Positions 1 to 7,911 of a stretch of 64,000 nucleotides of DNA are shown in pieces; within the stretch, counting starts at the first letter, position 1, and every line of letters begins with the position of its first letter. The DNA is from Photobacterium atrarenae (GTDB taxonomy: Bacteria; Pseudomonadota; Gammaproteobacteria; Enterobacterales; Vibrionaceae), in contig NZ_CP101508.1 of assembly GCF_024380015.1 (NCBI RefSeq), positions 1,488,902 through 1,552,901 on the forward strand. The letters run 5' to 3'. The position numbers and the translations under genes are program-made. The notes below the pieces were generated by a model that was not told the DNA's origin, made no database searches, and was given only the letters and a program-made list of their open reading frames with translations.

Positions 1-660
1 AAACACGCGCTCATCAAGCCCCAGGTACGGCTCACAGGTGAACTTGAACACGGCAGGCATTGGGAATTCATCTTTGGTACGAACAGCAATCGACTCGTAC
101 TCAGATTGGTGTTGGCTGAAATCATCAACGTTTGATTCACGGCCTGCTTTTGCTTCGAACTTCATGTTACGAACCGCGGCAGAAGCGACCGCGTTCTCAA
201 TGACGTCACCGGCGGTCGAAAACACTTGGATCGACGCGCTGTAATCTTCGATCCACTCGGCCAGCTGCTTTTGCCCGAGGCGTTCTTCATTCACGTTTAG
301 CAGGGCACGAAACAGTGCTGTTTTACGCAAGGTCAGCTGTGCCTGGTGTTTGCAATGGCCCGGGAAATTGTGAGTACCCAGGTCAAAGATGGTTAACGCT
401 GACATGCTGTCGGCGTTGATAAAACACTGGTTTCCTTCGGTCTGATACTCTTCGTGGTAGCGAACAAATTCATCGATGTTGGCCGTTTTCATCAGGCCGC
501 GGAAAGTGTTGCGGTTAGGCATAAAGCTTTCCAGGCTGTGCAGTGCGAAGTTTTCAGGGAGCGCCGCAACAGGAAACCCTGCGCCAGCCAACTGGGCCAG
601 AAACTCTTTCGCGCTGCCGGATTCTTGAATTTGTTGAATTGCAGATTTGTCCATGCTCAT
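1..660 (-). CDS. yfdQ: YfdQ-like (DUF2303) phage protein, 3' part outside window
   Basis: The reading frame starts at the ATG at 660 (MSMDKSAIQQI) and stays open to the window edge, giving about 220 residues. An AGAGAG-type ribosome site lies just upstream. The sequence resembles YfdQ of E. coli prophage CPS-53 (DUF2303), a family of unknown function found in the leftward early operons of lambdoid phages. It is the second gene of a leftward unit that starts at the operator cluster near 1150, so the repressor probably controls it. No catalytic motif is visible. The family call is by recollection of sequence character, not by search. Confidence 0.75.
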   Translation of the reverse strand, partial: MSMDKSAIQQIQESGSAKEFLAQLAGAGFPVAALPENFALHSLESFMPNRNTFRGLMKTANIDEFVRYHEEYQTEGNQCFINADSMSALTIFDLGTHNFPGHCKHQAQLTLRKTALFRALLNVNEERLGQKQLAEWIEDYSASIQVFSTAGDVIENAVASAAVRNMKFEAKAGRESNVDDFSQHQSEYESIAVRTKDEFPMPAVFKFTCEPYLGLDERVF

Positions 661-699
661 GATTACTCTCTTTCAGGTTATTGAATCGGGTGGTGTGTA

Positions 700-1095
700 T
701 TAGCCGCGAACTTCACGCAGCACGGCGTCTTCTATAACAACTTGGCCGTGAACGTCTTCTTTTGGTCGGTCGTAGGTCAGTTTGCCGCCTTTCCCTACAT
801 ACGCGATTGAGGTGTACTGGAAGTCTTCACTCTTGGCGCCGAAACCAGTCTTTGGCTCCTTCACCGACATGTTGACCGTGATTTCAACCATCTCGTTGTT
901 GGTGCCCATGGGCTTCAGCTTGAGGTCCATCTTCACGTTGCCGGCTTTGTCGCTGTACGAAACAGCCCGGGCAACGTTCGACATGGCCAGTCCCATAACA
1001 TTTGAAATGACCCCGCCATCAAGCTCTTGCATCAGCTTGGGGAAGTTGGTGGTGCGATCCTCAACACTGAGGTTTCCGGCTTCTTGTTTCTGCAT
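700..1095 (-). CDS. Leftward early phage protein of unknown function
   Basis: A 131-residue soluble protein. I prefer the ATG at 1095 (MQKQEAGN) to the upstream start at 1110 because a GAGG ribosome site lies 7 bases before it. It is the first gene of the leftward early unit and ends 40 bases before the YfdQ-like gene. It has charged, beta-rich sequence and no signal peptide or membrane segment. I do not recognise a family; similar small proteins accompany DUF2303 genes in other prophages. Given the downstream operators it should be repressed in the lysogen. Confidence 0.7.
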   Translation of the reverse strand: MQKQEAGNLSVEDRTTNFPKLMQELDGGVISNVMGLAMSNVARAVSYSDKAGNVKMDLKLKPMGTNNEMVEITVNMSVKEPKTGFGAKSEDFQYTSIAYVGKGGKLTYDRPKEDVHGQVVIEDAVLREVRG

Positions 1096-1122
1096 CGTTT
1101 TTCCTCGCAATTTGTCAGGTGG

Positions 1123-1181
1123 CTACGTTTTGTGTTTTCAATCTACACATATCGTGTCCATGGGTCAAACACAAAATGTGT
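1123..1181. promoter_or_regulatory. Left operator cluster, three repressor sites
   Basis: Two clear 13-bp dyads, ACACATATCGTGT (1145-1157) and ACACAAAATGTGT (1169-1181), match the sites on the other side of the repressor gene. A weaker third site (1123-1135) keeps the GTGT half. Centres are spaced 22 and 24 bp. The cluster lies between the repressor stop and the leftward early genes, the position of lambda OL. Binding by the 1265-1927 repressor is inferred. Confidence 0.7.
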
Positions 1182-1264
1182 TCGTGTGGTTTGCGAGGTG
1201 CGAAAGGAGGTATAAAAAAACCGCCCGGAGGCGGTTAGATTTGTGTTTTGGCGAGGCGAGTCGG

Positions 1265-1927
1265 TTAGAAGAGTTTCATTTTCGCGTCGACAACGACACC
1301 AATAATTTTGCAGTTACCGTTGATAGGTAAAGTCGGGTATGACGGATTCAGGGGTTTTAAGAATTTCTGGCCAGCATCGATGACGAGCTTTTTAAAAGTC
1401 GCCTCGTTCACATCAATCAGCTTAGCAACGACTAAAGAGCCATTTGCAAAATCTCGTTCCGGATCAACCAGCACAAGCGTTCCTTCTGGAAAGCTGAGAC
1501 CGGTTGCTGACGTCATAGAGTCACCCTGGACTCTTAACCAGAAGCTATGTTTGCTTGTGCGCTCAGTGGTTTCATACCATTCATCAGCATCAATGCTTGA
1601 ACAGGGCTCGACTGCTTCAGTCCAGGCCCCAGCTTGAACTGAGCTCAATACTGGAAATTGTTGTTTGTAGGAAGGCTGAATGTCTATCTTAGAAACATTC
1701 GCAAACTCAATTAACTCTTCGCTATCAAATAAGATCTGATATGGCTTGATGCCAAGGTGTTTAGCGATGACTTCTGCATCATCAAGGTTGATGCTACGCG
1801 CACCCGCTTCATAGTTTCCAATACGAGACGCTCCCCAGCCGCACTTTTCAGCCAGAGATCTTTGACTCATCCCTTTATCTTCCCGGAAGCGCTTAAGGCG
1901 TGCCCCGACTTCTTGTTTCTTATTCAT
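1265..1927 (-). CDS. CI-like repressor, LexA/S24 self-cleaving
   Basis: A 220-residue lysogeny repressor. Residues 5-60 form an HTH_3/XRE DNA-binding domain and residues 90-215 a LexA-like S24 peptidase domain. The cleavage pair Ala99-Gly100 is present, as are the catalytic Ser137 (in GDSM) and Lys169 (in VVAKL), so RecA-stimulated autocleavage and SOS induction are expected. The gene is divergent from the Cro-like gene at 2024, with three operators in the gap and three more beyond its 3' end. This is the lambda cI arrangement, except that the leftward operon lies directly behind cI with no rex genes. Confidence 0.93.
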   Translation of the reverse strand: MNKKQEVGARLKRFREDKGMSQRSLAEKCGWGASRIGNYEAGARSINLDDAEVIAKHLGIKPYQILFDSEELIEFANVSKIDIQPSYKQQFPVLSSVQAGAWTEAVEPCSSIDADEWYETTERTSKHSFWLRVQGDSMTSATGLSFPEGTLVLVDPERDFANGSLVVAKLIDVNEATFKKLVIDAGQKFLKPLNPSYPTLPINGNCKIIGVVVDAKMKLF

Positions 1928-1939
1928 GTCATTAAATTA

Positions 1940-1999
1940 CCACGCTCCGTGTACAGAGTAAGCACACTATTTGTGTTTACGGTTGAACACGATTTGTGT
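1940..1999. promoter_or_regulatory. Right operator cluster, three repressor sites
   Basis: Two strong 13-bp dyads, ACACTATTTGTGT (1964-1976) and ACACGATTTGTGT (1987-1999), and one weaker site, CCACGCTCCGTGT (1940-1952), occur with 24 and 23 bp between centres. They fill the repressor/Cro intergenic gap and share the consensus ACAC-N5-GTGT with the left cluster. Two or three helical turns of spacing fits cooperative repressor binding as at lambda OR. Confidence 0.75.
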
Positions 2000-2023
2000 A
2001 TATTTGGTTCGGGAGGAGTACTC

Positions 2024-2260
2024 ATGAACAGAATTTCCGATTTTCGTGACAAAGCAAAAGTCAGCCAGGCAGGGTTAGCAAAAGTTGTGGGTGTTACTCC
2101 ATCAACTATTGGGAATTACGAATCTGGTATTAGAAATATCAAACTCAAAATGTGCTGGAAAATAGTCAAGGCACTGAATGCATTAGGTGCCAACTGTACC
2201 TTTGAGGAAGTGTTCCCTAACCCTCAACACGATACTAGCGAGATCGAGCACAAAGGTTAA
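2024..2260 (+). CDS. Cro-like helix-turn-helix regulator
   Basis: A 78-residue XRE-family protein with the helix-turn-helix at about residues 14-34 (VSQAGLAKVVGVTPSTIGNY). The ATG at 2024 follows a strong GGAGGAG site. It is the first rightward gene, divergent from the repressor, and its promoter region carries the right operators. It therefore most likely acts as Cro, switching off the repressor promoter after induction. The longer upstream extension of this frame would run through the operators and into the repressor gene, so I rejected it. Confidence 0.85.
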   Translation: MNRISDFRDKAKVSQAGLAKVVGVTPSTIGNYESGIRNIKLKMCWKIVKALNALGANCTFEEVFPNPQHDTSEIEHKG

Positions 2261-2279
2261 CCACCAAACATAGGAGCAG

Positions 2280-2735
2280 ATGGTGATAAACAAGAAAGAG
2301 ATGGTGAACAAGACCATTGCGGGGGTAACCGGTGGGAAGGAAGCGGTTGCTGCGGTTTTGGGGATGTCCGTGGATAGCTTCAATAACCACTTGTACGAAA
2401 AGAAAGGCTCGCGTTTCTTCAGTGTTGATGAGCTGGTGGAGATGGCCGATCTGACGATGACGTCATACGTTGCTGAGTACTTTGCAGAGCGTGTTGGCAG
2501 CATGGTTGTGGCGCGTCCACGAGTTGCGCAGCTGGATAGCGTCGACATGTTCGATTGCCACTTACAGCTGAACGCGGTGAAGGGGCTTTTGGATAAAACC
2601 ATCGAAGAGGCGAGGGCCGACGGCGTGTTTGATTCCCGCGAACGGAAGACCATTGCCCGGTTGAAGAATGACTATCAGGGCATGTTCGAGGCCTTCATGC
2701 TCAAGCTCGATGCTTTATACGCGGAGGACGTATGA
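2280..2735 (+). CDS. YmfL/CII-like phage regulator
   Basis: A 151-residue protein whose N-terminus (residues 8-45, MVNKTIAGVTGGKEAVAAVL and following) matches the YmfL family from prophage e14. These proteins occupy the cII position after cro in many Gram-negative prophages and probably regulate transcription at the lysis-lysogeny decision. An AGGAG site precedes the start. The C-terminal half is helical, which fits oligomerisation. It overlaps the next gene by four bases (ATGA), indicating translational coupling. Confidence 0.75.
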   Translation: MVINKKEMVNKTIAGVTGGKEAVAAVLGMSVDSFNNHLYEKKGSRFFSVDELVEMADLTMTSYVAEYFAERVGSMVVARPRVAQLDSVDMFDCHLQLNAVKGLLDKTIEEARADGVFDSRERKTIARLKNDYQGMFEAFMLKLDALYAEDV

Positions 2736-3016
2736 AAACAGATGAATTCTGGGAAATGGTGAAGCAGATGTCGGACATGACGATGAACTCTTGCCGAGTG
2801 ATTCGTGTGCAGCAGGACGTTGAAGGTGACCGGTTCGAACTGGAACGACTTCGGATACTCAAGGCTCGATGCGACCTGCATATCCAAACGGTAGAGAAAA
2901 GAATTGAGTTGGCTTTAAGCCGCGGCAACGACTTAAAGCCAGGATGTGAATTTTCTTGCGAGGAAAAATCACTAACCACCCCGAAAACACGTGTAAGTAA
3001 CCCGGAGAAGTCATGA
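2732..3016 (+). CDS. Small early phage protein
   Basis: A 94-residue protein translated through an ATGA overlap with the YmfL-like gene. Residues 25-65 are strongly helical and charged, suggesting a short coiled coil. The C-terminus is polar and probably disordered. No known family is recognised. It is the last early gene before a convergent minus-strand gene at 3136-3597. Its reality rests on the start-stop overlap and continuous frame; function is unknown. Confidence 0.6.
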   Translation: MKTDEFWEMVKQMSDMTMNSCRVIRVQQDVEGDRFELERLRILKARCDLHIQTVEKRIELALSRGNDLKPGCEFSCEEKSLTTPKTRVSNPEKS

Positions 3017-3135
3017 GGAGAATAGCACTAAAGGCCCGTATAGAGAACCACCAATGGCGATTGTTCATGGTGGGCAAACATGGGGTTGTAGAAATTAGCC
3101 GCTCATTTTTCAAAGCGATTGATGAGGGGGAGAGT

Positions 3136-3597
3136 CTACTTTTTGGGGAGATCTCCGGCCAGCCAGGCAAGAGTCGATTCGAAAGTCGTCAGGTTAACGG
3201 CGTAGTCCGGTTGGCCATATTCAATCGAGGCACGGTTGAAAGCCGGAGTTTCGAAACAACCGAGAGGGTCACTGTCTTTAGGCTTCAGCCGATAAAGCTC
3301 ATCCGACAGTTCTTTATCTTCCATTTTACTCATATGGAGTCTCACTCGAGAGTACTCGGACATCTGAGCTTTGGCGTGTGCCATCGCACTGTCGGGGCGA
3401 AAAACGAAAGCACCAATCGTCAGGCTTGCCATGAGAGCGCCATACCATTGAGTGCCGGATACACCAGAGAATACCATGGTACTCAGGAAAATTTGGAGAA
3501 ACACCACGAGGTTGTAGGTTCTGCGCCAGAAGGTGTAGAGGTACTTTTCCAGTCTGTAGCAGTAGATAACGTTAAATTCTTGCTCGTGGCGTTTCAT
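3136..3597 (-). CDS. Two-transmembrane phage protein
   Basis: A 153-residue protein starting at the ATG at 3597, chosen because a GGAGAAG site stands 7 bases upstream. An N-terminal basic, tyrosine-rich segment (YCYRLEKYLYTFWRRTY) is followed by two membrane helices at about residues 30-50 and 55-72 and a soluble C-terminal half with the segment DPLGCFETPAFNRASIEYG. That pattern recurs, as I remember it, in small membrane proteins of vibrio and enterobacterial prophages; the role is unknown. It is encoded against the early operon, so it may be expressed in the lysogen. A superinfection role is possible but unproven. Confidence 0.75.
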   Translation of the reverse strand: MKRHEQEFNVIYCYRLEKYLYTFWRRTYNLVVFLQIFLSTMVFSGVSGTQWYGALMASLTIGAFVFRPDSAMAHAKAQMSEYSRVRLHMSKMEDKELSDELYRLKPKDSDPLGCFETPAFNRASIEYGQPDYAVNLTTFESTLAWLAGDLPKK

Positions 3598-3836
3598 GTT
3601 GCTTCTCCTTTTATGATGACTGCGGCGGCCTTTGTGGAGGCGGCGGGGGAGGCTGTGTTCGAGGGTAATTCCCTCTCTGTTGATCAGACGGTAAACGTCC
3701 AGGCATGTCACTTTCCTTACATTAGTCATTTGGTCGCATATGCATTCTATTGGTTGTTTGGTCGCGCTTCAACCAAGGAGCCCAGTTCGTGCGGTCTGGT
3801 TTATCAAAACCGCACAACACGTTTGGAGGTGGCGTA

Positions 3837-4415
3837 ATGGCTGATTATATTGCGTCGGATTTATCACCGAATCAGAAAGATGCCTGGGCAACGCCTGACT
3901 GGCTTTATGCGGCTTTGAACAATGAGTTCTGGTTCAGGCTTGATGCTTGTGCCAGTGAGCATAACTTCAAAAACCCTTGCTACATCACTGAAGCCATGGA
4001 CGCGCTGAGCATGGAGAACTGGAAAGATGTTTGGAAAGGGTATCTTCACCTCAAGCAACGATGGGCATGGATCAACCCGCCTTATTCGCGCGGCATGATT
4101 AAAGCCTTCATCGAAAAGGCGTATGAGCAATGCGTGAATCACCAAATCAACTCTGTACTGCTGGTGCCTGCAACGCCAGATGCTAGCTGGTGGCCAAAGC
4201 ACGCGACTGAAATTCGTTTTATTACTGGTGGCCGGGTGTCGTTCATGAATCCGGTGACGAAAAAGGTGGTAAACGGAAACACCAAAGGAAGCGTTCTGAT
4301 CCTGTTCAAACATTCCGACCTTGGTGCGGGGCAGGTGACGCGATATGTCGACCGGGATCGCTTGCGTGAAATCGGTGAGGCTATTTTGAGAGAGAGGGAA
4401 AAGACTGATGGCTAG
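3837..4415 (+). CDS. Phage DNA N6-adenine methyltransferase (Dam-like)
   Basis: A 192-residue protein of the phage Dam family (PF05869). The catalytic NPPYS motif lies at about residues 81-85, preceded by FRLDACASEHNFK near the N-terminus, the usual permuted AdoMet-binding layout of this family. The ATG at 3837 follows a GGAGGT site. It probably methylates phage DNA, as protection from restriction or as a marker for replication or packaging. It overlaps the replication gene by 8 bases, placing it in the early rightward operon. Confidence 0.9.
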   Translation: MADYIASDLSPNQKDAWATPDWLYAALNNEFWFRLDACASEHNFKNPCYITEAMDALSMENWKDVWKGYLHLKQRWAWINPPYSRGMIKAFIEKAYEQCVNHQINSVLLVPATPDASWWPKHATEIRFITGGRVSFMNPVTKKVVNGNTKGSVLILFKHSDLGAGQVTRYVDRDRLREIGEAILREREKTDG

Positions 4416-5394
4416 GTTGTTTGACGTCGTACGTGAGCTCTCTGGTCAGGCAGCAGCGATCAGCATTCCACGTCCATATATCAAATTCTGCGAGGGGAAC
4501 CACACCCATGCGGCCGTGCTGTCTCAGCTGGTGTTCTGGTCGAGCACCAAAGCCGACGGTGAGTGGTTCTATAAATCAAATGACGAGTTGGGCACTGAAC
4601 TGTGCCTGACTACTGACCAGGTGCGTTACGCCGTTCGTCAGCTTAAGAAGCGGTTGGGTGATGTGATTCAAAGTCGGGTGAAGAAGGCCAATGGCGTTCC
4701 GACAACGCATTACCAGATCAACGGTGATCGGCTGGTGGAGTTACTGTTTCCGGCAACTGAACAGGATTCCCAAATGGATTCGGTAATTTTACCGGATGGA
4801 AATGGAAATATTACCGATTCGAAATGGGAAGATTACTAAAACCATGGAAGTGGGAATATTACCGATTCCAGTAACAGATCCAAACCATATACAAACAAAC
4901 AGATCATTGATGCACCGAGCAAGCTCGATGCCGACGAGCGGCAACCTGTTTTTCAGCTGGTCTTGAATGACAAGTCGCTGTTCCCGCTGTACGCCGAAGA
5001 CGTTCAGGCACTGGCAGGGCTGTACCCGGCGGTGGACGTCCACCAGCAGTTTCGGAACATGATCGGCTGGCTTGCTGCGAACCCTCGCCGCCGCAAAACG
5101 AAATCCGGCATCGAGCGGTTCATCAACTCCTGGTTGGCCAAAGAGCAAGATCGGGGTTATGCGGTACCTGCGGCCCAGCCGACTTCGAAGCCAAAACCAG
5201 ATCAGCGTACTCAGCTGAAAAACAAAATTCGCGATCTGGAGTTGGAAATCAACAACGAAAACCAGGCACTGCTGCGCGCGATTGACTGGGGAGCAACACA
5301 GGAGTCGATTGATTCCAGTAAGCGTCGTATCGCGGAAATGTCACGGCAACGACAGCAGCTGCTGGACGAACTAGGGGGAAGGAATGGCCAGTGA
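4408..5394 (+). pseudogene. O-like replication protein split by an in-frame stop
   Basis: One reading frame runs from 4408 to 5394 but contains TAA at 4837-4839. The first part (143 residues) has a winged-helix replication-initiator domain (residues 25-110). The second part resumes in the same frame (NHGSGNITDSSN and on) and carries a conserved helical C-terminal domain ending in a basic coiled coil. No frame change is needed, so this is a nonsense change, possibly CAA to TAA, not an indel. The C-terminal part could restart at TTG 4963. The stop lies inside the iteron array (4782-4863). Either the initiator is dead or two polypeptides are made. Confidence 0.75.
4782..4863 (+). other. Candidate phage replication origin, four iterons inside the O-like gene
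   Basis: Four related 12-mers close to GGAAATATTACC start at 4782, 4804, 4826 and 4852. The second and fourth continue as CGATTC. Spacing is 22, 22 and 26 bp, near two helical turns. Iterons inside the initiator gene are the hallmark of lambda-type origins. Copies one and three are degenerate. Initiator binding is inferred from position. Confidence 0.6.
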
Positions 5395-5587
5395 AAAGGA
5401 TCTTCGAGCCTTGATGGTATCCCGCGCCAGAGTGTGGACACCAAAGGAGCTGTGTGACGAGCTGGGTGTTCATGTCTGTGAGTTGGTTCGACTGTTAGAT
5501 AAAGCACGTAAGGCCGGCGCCAACATTCGGATCATGAACAACGAGCAAACAGGAAATACGCATAAGCTCTGGCTGGTGGAGGGATGA
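5384..5587 (+). CDS. Small winged-helix-like early protein
   Basis: A 67-residue protein with a helix-turn-helix-like stretch at about residues 18-45 (WTPKELCDELGVHVCELVRL), then a short beta hairpin ending in LWLVEG, which looks like a minimal winged helix. The start overlaps the end of the replication gene by 11 bases and follows a GGGGGAAGG ribosome site. It probably binds DNA or a replication protein; its position directly after the initiator is where a helicase loader would stand, but it is too short for a lambda P homologue. Function unproven. Confidence 0.65.
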   Translation: MASEKDLRALMVSRARVWTPKELCDELGVHVCELVRLLDKARKAGANIRIMNNEQTGNTHKLWLVEG

Positions 5588-5590
5588 CCA

Positions 5591-6310
5591 ATGTTTGAAC
5601 TGACAACCCAAACAGAAATGACGATGAGCAGTCGCGAGATTGCTTCGCTAACCAATAAACGCCACGACAATGTGATGAAGGTTATTCGTGAATTGGTGAG
5701 CGGCAGAATACTGAAGCCGAGTGATGGGGTTCCTGAGATTAAGGAGACCCCCTATGTTCACCCACAGAACCAGAGGACCTATTACGAATATCACCTGAAC
5801 CGACGAAATTCATTGGTTGTGGTGGCGCGTTTATGTCCTGAGTTCACCGCAGTCGTCGTGGATCGTTGGCAAGAGCTGGAAAAGCAGAGCCAACCGAAAG
5901 TCCCGGGCTCTTTTGCTGAAGCTCTGCAATTAGCTGCCAACCAGGCGAAAGAGATAGAAGCCAAAAATCACGCCCTGGCGGTTGCCAAACCGAAAGTTGA
6001 GTTTGCCGATGCTGTTGCTGGTGCCGACAAGGGGGTGAAGCTGGGCCAGTTTGCCAAGACGGTCGGGCTAGGGCCGGTGACCATCTTCCGTATTCTTCGA
6101 GAGATTAAGGTGTTCATGAGCCGTGGGGATTCGTACAACCTGCCATACCAGGAGTATGTGGAGAGAGGGTACTTTACGGTGAAGCAGGGGACGTATGAAA
6201 CAAACTCTCAGACCCGCATCAGCCATACAGCGATGATCACCGGCAAGGGTGAAATCTGGCTCCGGAAAAAGTTGATTGAAACCGGTCATCTAAAGGCGGT
6301 GGCAGCCTGA
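5591..6310 (+). CDS. Rha-family regulator with KilA-C antirepressor domain
   Basis: A 239-residue two-domain protein. Residues 12-95 match the phage Rha regulatory domain (MSSREIASLTNKRHDNVMK; YYEYHLNRRNSLVVV), and residues 135-235 match the KilA-C/phage antirepressor C-terminal domain (KLGQFAKTVGLGPVTIFRIL). Such Rha-KilAC fusions are phage antirepressors or early regulators; some are controlled by host IHF state. Here it lies in the early operon, so it may oppose the repressor after induction. It overlaps the next gene by one base. Confidence 0.88.
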   Translation: MFELTTQTEMTMSSREIASLTNKRHDNVMKVIRELVSGRILKPSDGVPEIKETPYVHPQNQRTYYEYHLNRRNSLVVVARLCPEFTAVVVDRWQELEKQSQPKVPGSFAEALQLAANQAKEIEAKNHALAVAKPKVEFADAVAGADKGVKLGQFAKTVGLGPVTIFRILREIKVFMSRGDSYNLPYQEYVERGYFTVKQGTYETNSQTRISHTAMITGKGEIWLRKKLIETGHLKAVAA

Positions 6311-6498
6311 TGATTATTCGTATGTTACCCGATAGCAAAGTTGTTGAAGCGCTTTGCATTTGTTATGAGAAGCAGCGTGTTTATCACCACCAGGGAATAC
6401 CACACTTTGTGACCTCGATTACGGTTGCCGGATCAGGGCGTGAGGCGCGCGTTGAAGCCGAACTGAATCCCGTATGGAATGAAGAGGTGGTGCTGTGA
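6310..6498 (+). CDS. Small phage protein of unknown function
   Basis: A 62-residue protein coupled by a one-base TGATG overlap to the Rha-KilAC gene and by a GTGA overlap to the following nuclease gene. The sequence is mixed beta/alpha with no membrane segment. I recognise no family. The tight overlaps on both sides are the main support. Confidence 0.55.
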   Translation: MIIRMLPDSKVVEALCICYEKQRVYHHQGIPHFVTSITVAGSGREARVEAELNPVWNEEVVL

Positions 6499-6806
6499 GT
6501 CAGTTAGAGCGTCTGCTGTTAACGCACATTCGGGCAGTAAAGCTGGATGTGCCTGTCGCTGAGTACCGGTTCCATGAAAAGCGTCGGTGGCGATTCGACT
6601 TTGCTTATCCGGATCTGCTCGTGGCGATTGAGGTTGAGGGCGGTACCTGGACGAATGGCCGGCACACCCGGGGGAAAGGGTTCGAAGGGGATTGCGAGAA
6701 ATACAATACCGCGGCATTAAGAGGCTGGACGGTACTGCGTTTTACAGGTGACATGATCAAGCGGGGGGAAGCAATAAAGATGATTGAGGAGGCGTTGCGT
6801 TGTTAG
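6495..6806 (+). CDS. DUF559/Vsr-like PD-(D/E)XK nuclease
   Basis: A 103-residue protein starting at GTG 6495 in a GTGA overlap. The core RFDFAYPDLLVAIEVEGG (about residues 33-50) gives the Asp-x(n)-Glu-x-Glu active-site pattern of Vsr/DUF559-type endonucleases, and the C-terminal GWTVLRFTGDMI is the usual last strand of that fold. The middle (GRHTRGKGFEGDCEKYN) matches the conserved helix where these proteins carry D...K..N. Early phage genes of this type are thought to act in recombination or junction processing. The exact substrate is unknown. Confidence 0.8.
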   Translation: MSQLERLLLTHIRAVKLDVPVAEYRFHEKRRWRFDFAYPDLLVAIEVEGGTWTNGRHTRGKGFEGDCEKYNTAALRGWTVLRFTGDMIKRGEAIKMIEEALRC

Positions 6807-7807
6807 TACTTCAACCTTTCCTACAGCCTGATCTGGGTTTGATGATGTTCAAACCCGGCAAAACCCTGTTAACTGAGCTGGTCAAAATGAGCCAGGGTAA
6901 CCGGCTGGTGGTCATGCCGTTACCGAAAGAGCTGGTGAATGTACCAAGCGGGAAGCTGAACCGTCCGGTGTTCCCGGATCGTTCAACATCGCTGGTGGAT
7001 GATGAGCGGTTGCTCGAGTTCTTCTCTCATCCGGATGTCCAAAAGTGCCTGGGCAACTTCTATCACTGGTTAGAGCGGATCCCGCATTGCCAGCTGTCGG
7101 ACAGTGAATACTGCGATAAAAACCTGACGTTCTTGGATTACGCCAGCGGGGCCATCCGGCTTTGCTGGCACCATGACAATGAGGAGCGCATCAATCCAAC
7201 TGAAAAGGGCAGGGCGATCGCCAGGCGTAATGTCATGCTATGTGGCCTTGAAGCGTTAAAGCACCAGCTGAGGTTAGATCGGGCCGTATCATTGCCCGAG
7301 CTCTGCTGGTGGAGTGTGGTGAATGGTGTGTACGACTGTCTGCCGCGTTCTGTTGTCGATGAGATGTTTGGCGTAAAGCCAAAACCAAAATCAGAGACGC
7401 TTGCGTCACGCCGCGAGAGCGATGAACGGTTCGACCTCGATACGAAGGCGTTACTGGCCGACCGGGTGAAGCCCATCCAGTTCAAGGTGGATGACGAGCC
7501 ACCAGCGATGTACATGGCCCGGCCAAAAGAGCTCATTTGGCGTAGCGAAAAGTATCTGAAGTTTGTGCGCTCGTTGCCTTGCGTGATCACCGGTAAAACT
7601 GAAAATGTTGTCGCTCATCACTTGATCGGCCACGGCGAAGGGAAGATGGGCGGCAAAACCCATGATCTCTTCACCATCCCTTTAGAAACCAACGAACACC
7701 GCCGCTTTCATGACGATCCCAAAGCCTGGGAAGAACGGCATGGCTCACAGCTTGAGTACGTGAAAGCAACGCTGAAGAATGCCCTCGAGCTGGGGGCGCT
7801 GGGGTAG
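6800..7807 (+). CDS. DUF968 protein (HNH-like recombination/regulatory region protein)
   Basis: A 335-residue protein starting at TTG 6800 in an overlap, with GGAGG upstream. The N-terminal 130 residues resemble the lambdoid YdfU-type region; residues 240-325 match DUF968, with CVITGKTENVVAHHLIGHG and HRRFHDDP supplying the conserved Cys, His and Asp positions of an HNH-like metal site. In lambdoid phages DUF968 genes stand near nin-region recombination genes and upstream of Q. This is the last gene of the early operon here. A role in recombination is family-based inference. Confidence 0.8.
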   Translation: MLVLQPFLQPDLGLMMFKPGKTLLTELVKMSQGNRLVVMPLPKELVNVPSGKLNRPVFPDRSTSLVDDERLLEFFSHPDVQKCLGNFYHWLERIPHCQLSDSEYCDKNLTFLDYASGAIRLCWHHDNEERINPTEKGRAIARRNVMLCGLEALKHQLRLDRAVSLPELCWWSVVNGVYDCLPRSVVDEMFGVKPKPKSETLASRRESDERFDLDTKALLADRVKPIQFKVDDEPPAMYMARPKELIWRSEKYLKFVRSLPCVITGKTENVVAHHLIGHGEGKMGGKTHDLFTIPLETNEHRRFHDDPKAWEERHGSQLEYVKATLKNALELGALG

Positions 7808-7815
7808 GTGAGGTT

Positions 7816-7878
7816 CCCCGTTTTAGAAGCAAGCATAGCAACCGGCCAGGTTAGTTATGGGTGTGTACTAAAGCGGGG
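7816..7878. repeat. Inverted repeat closing the early operon
   Basis: CCCCGTTTTAG (7816-7826) pairs with CTAAAGCGGGG (7868-7878), an 11-bp stem with one G-U pair and a 41-base loop. It fills the gap between the early operon and the convergent cargo gene. No T tract follows, so it is not a classic terminator; it may mark a recombination boundary between modules. Confidence 0.4.
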
Positions 7879-7911
7879 AGGCTTAAAACCTACCTAAAAG
7901 CGATGTTATCT

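Noticed and set aside
782..1330. 182-codon plus-strand frame over the leftward early gene and operators
   Set aside because: It is antisense to a coding gene, crosses the operator cluster and has no ribosome site.
3013..3837. Open frame of 274 codons on the plus strand, starting in an ATGA overlap
   Set aside because: Most of it lies antisense to the well-supported membrane protein gene at 3136-3597, and its sequence after the first 40 codons looks like a translation of the opposite strand. A short gene confined to 3013-3130 cannot be excluded.
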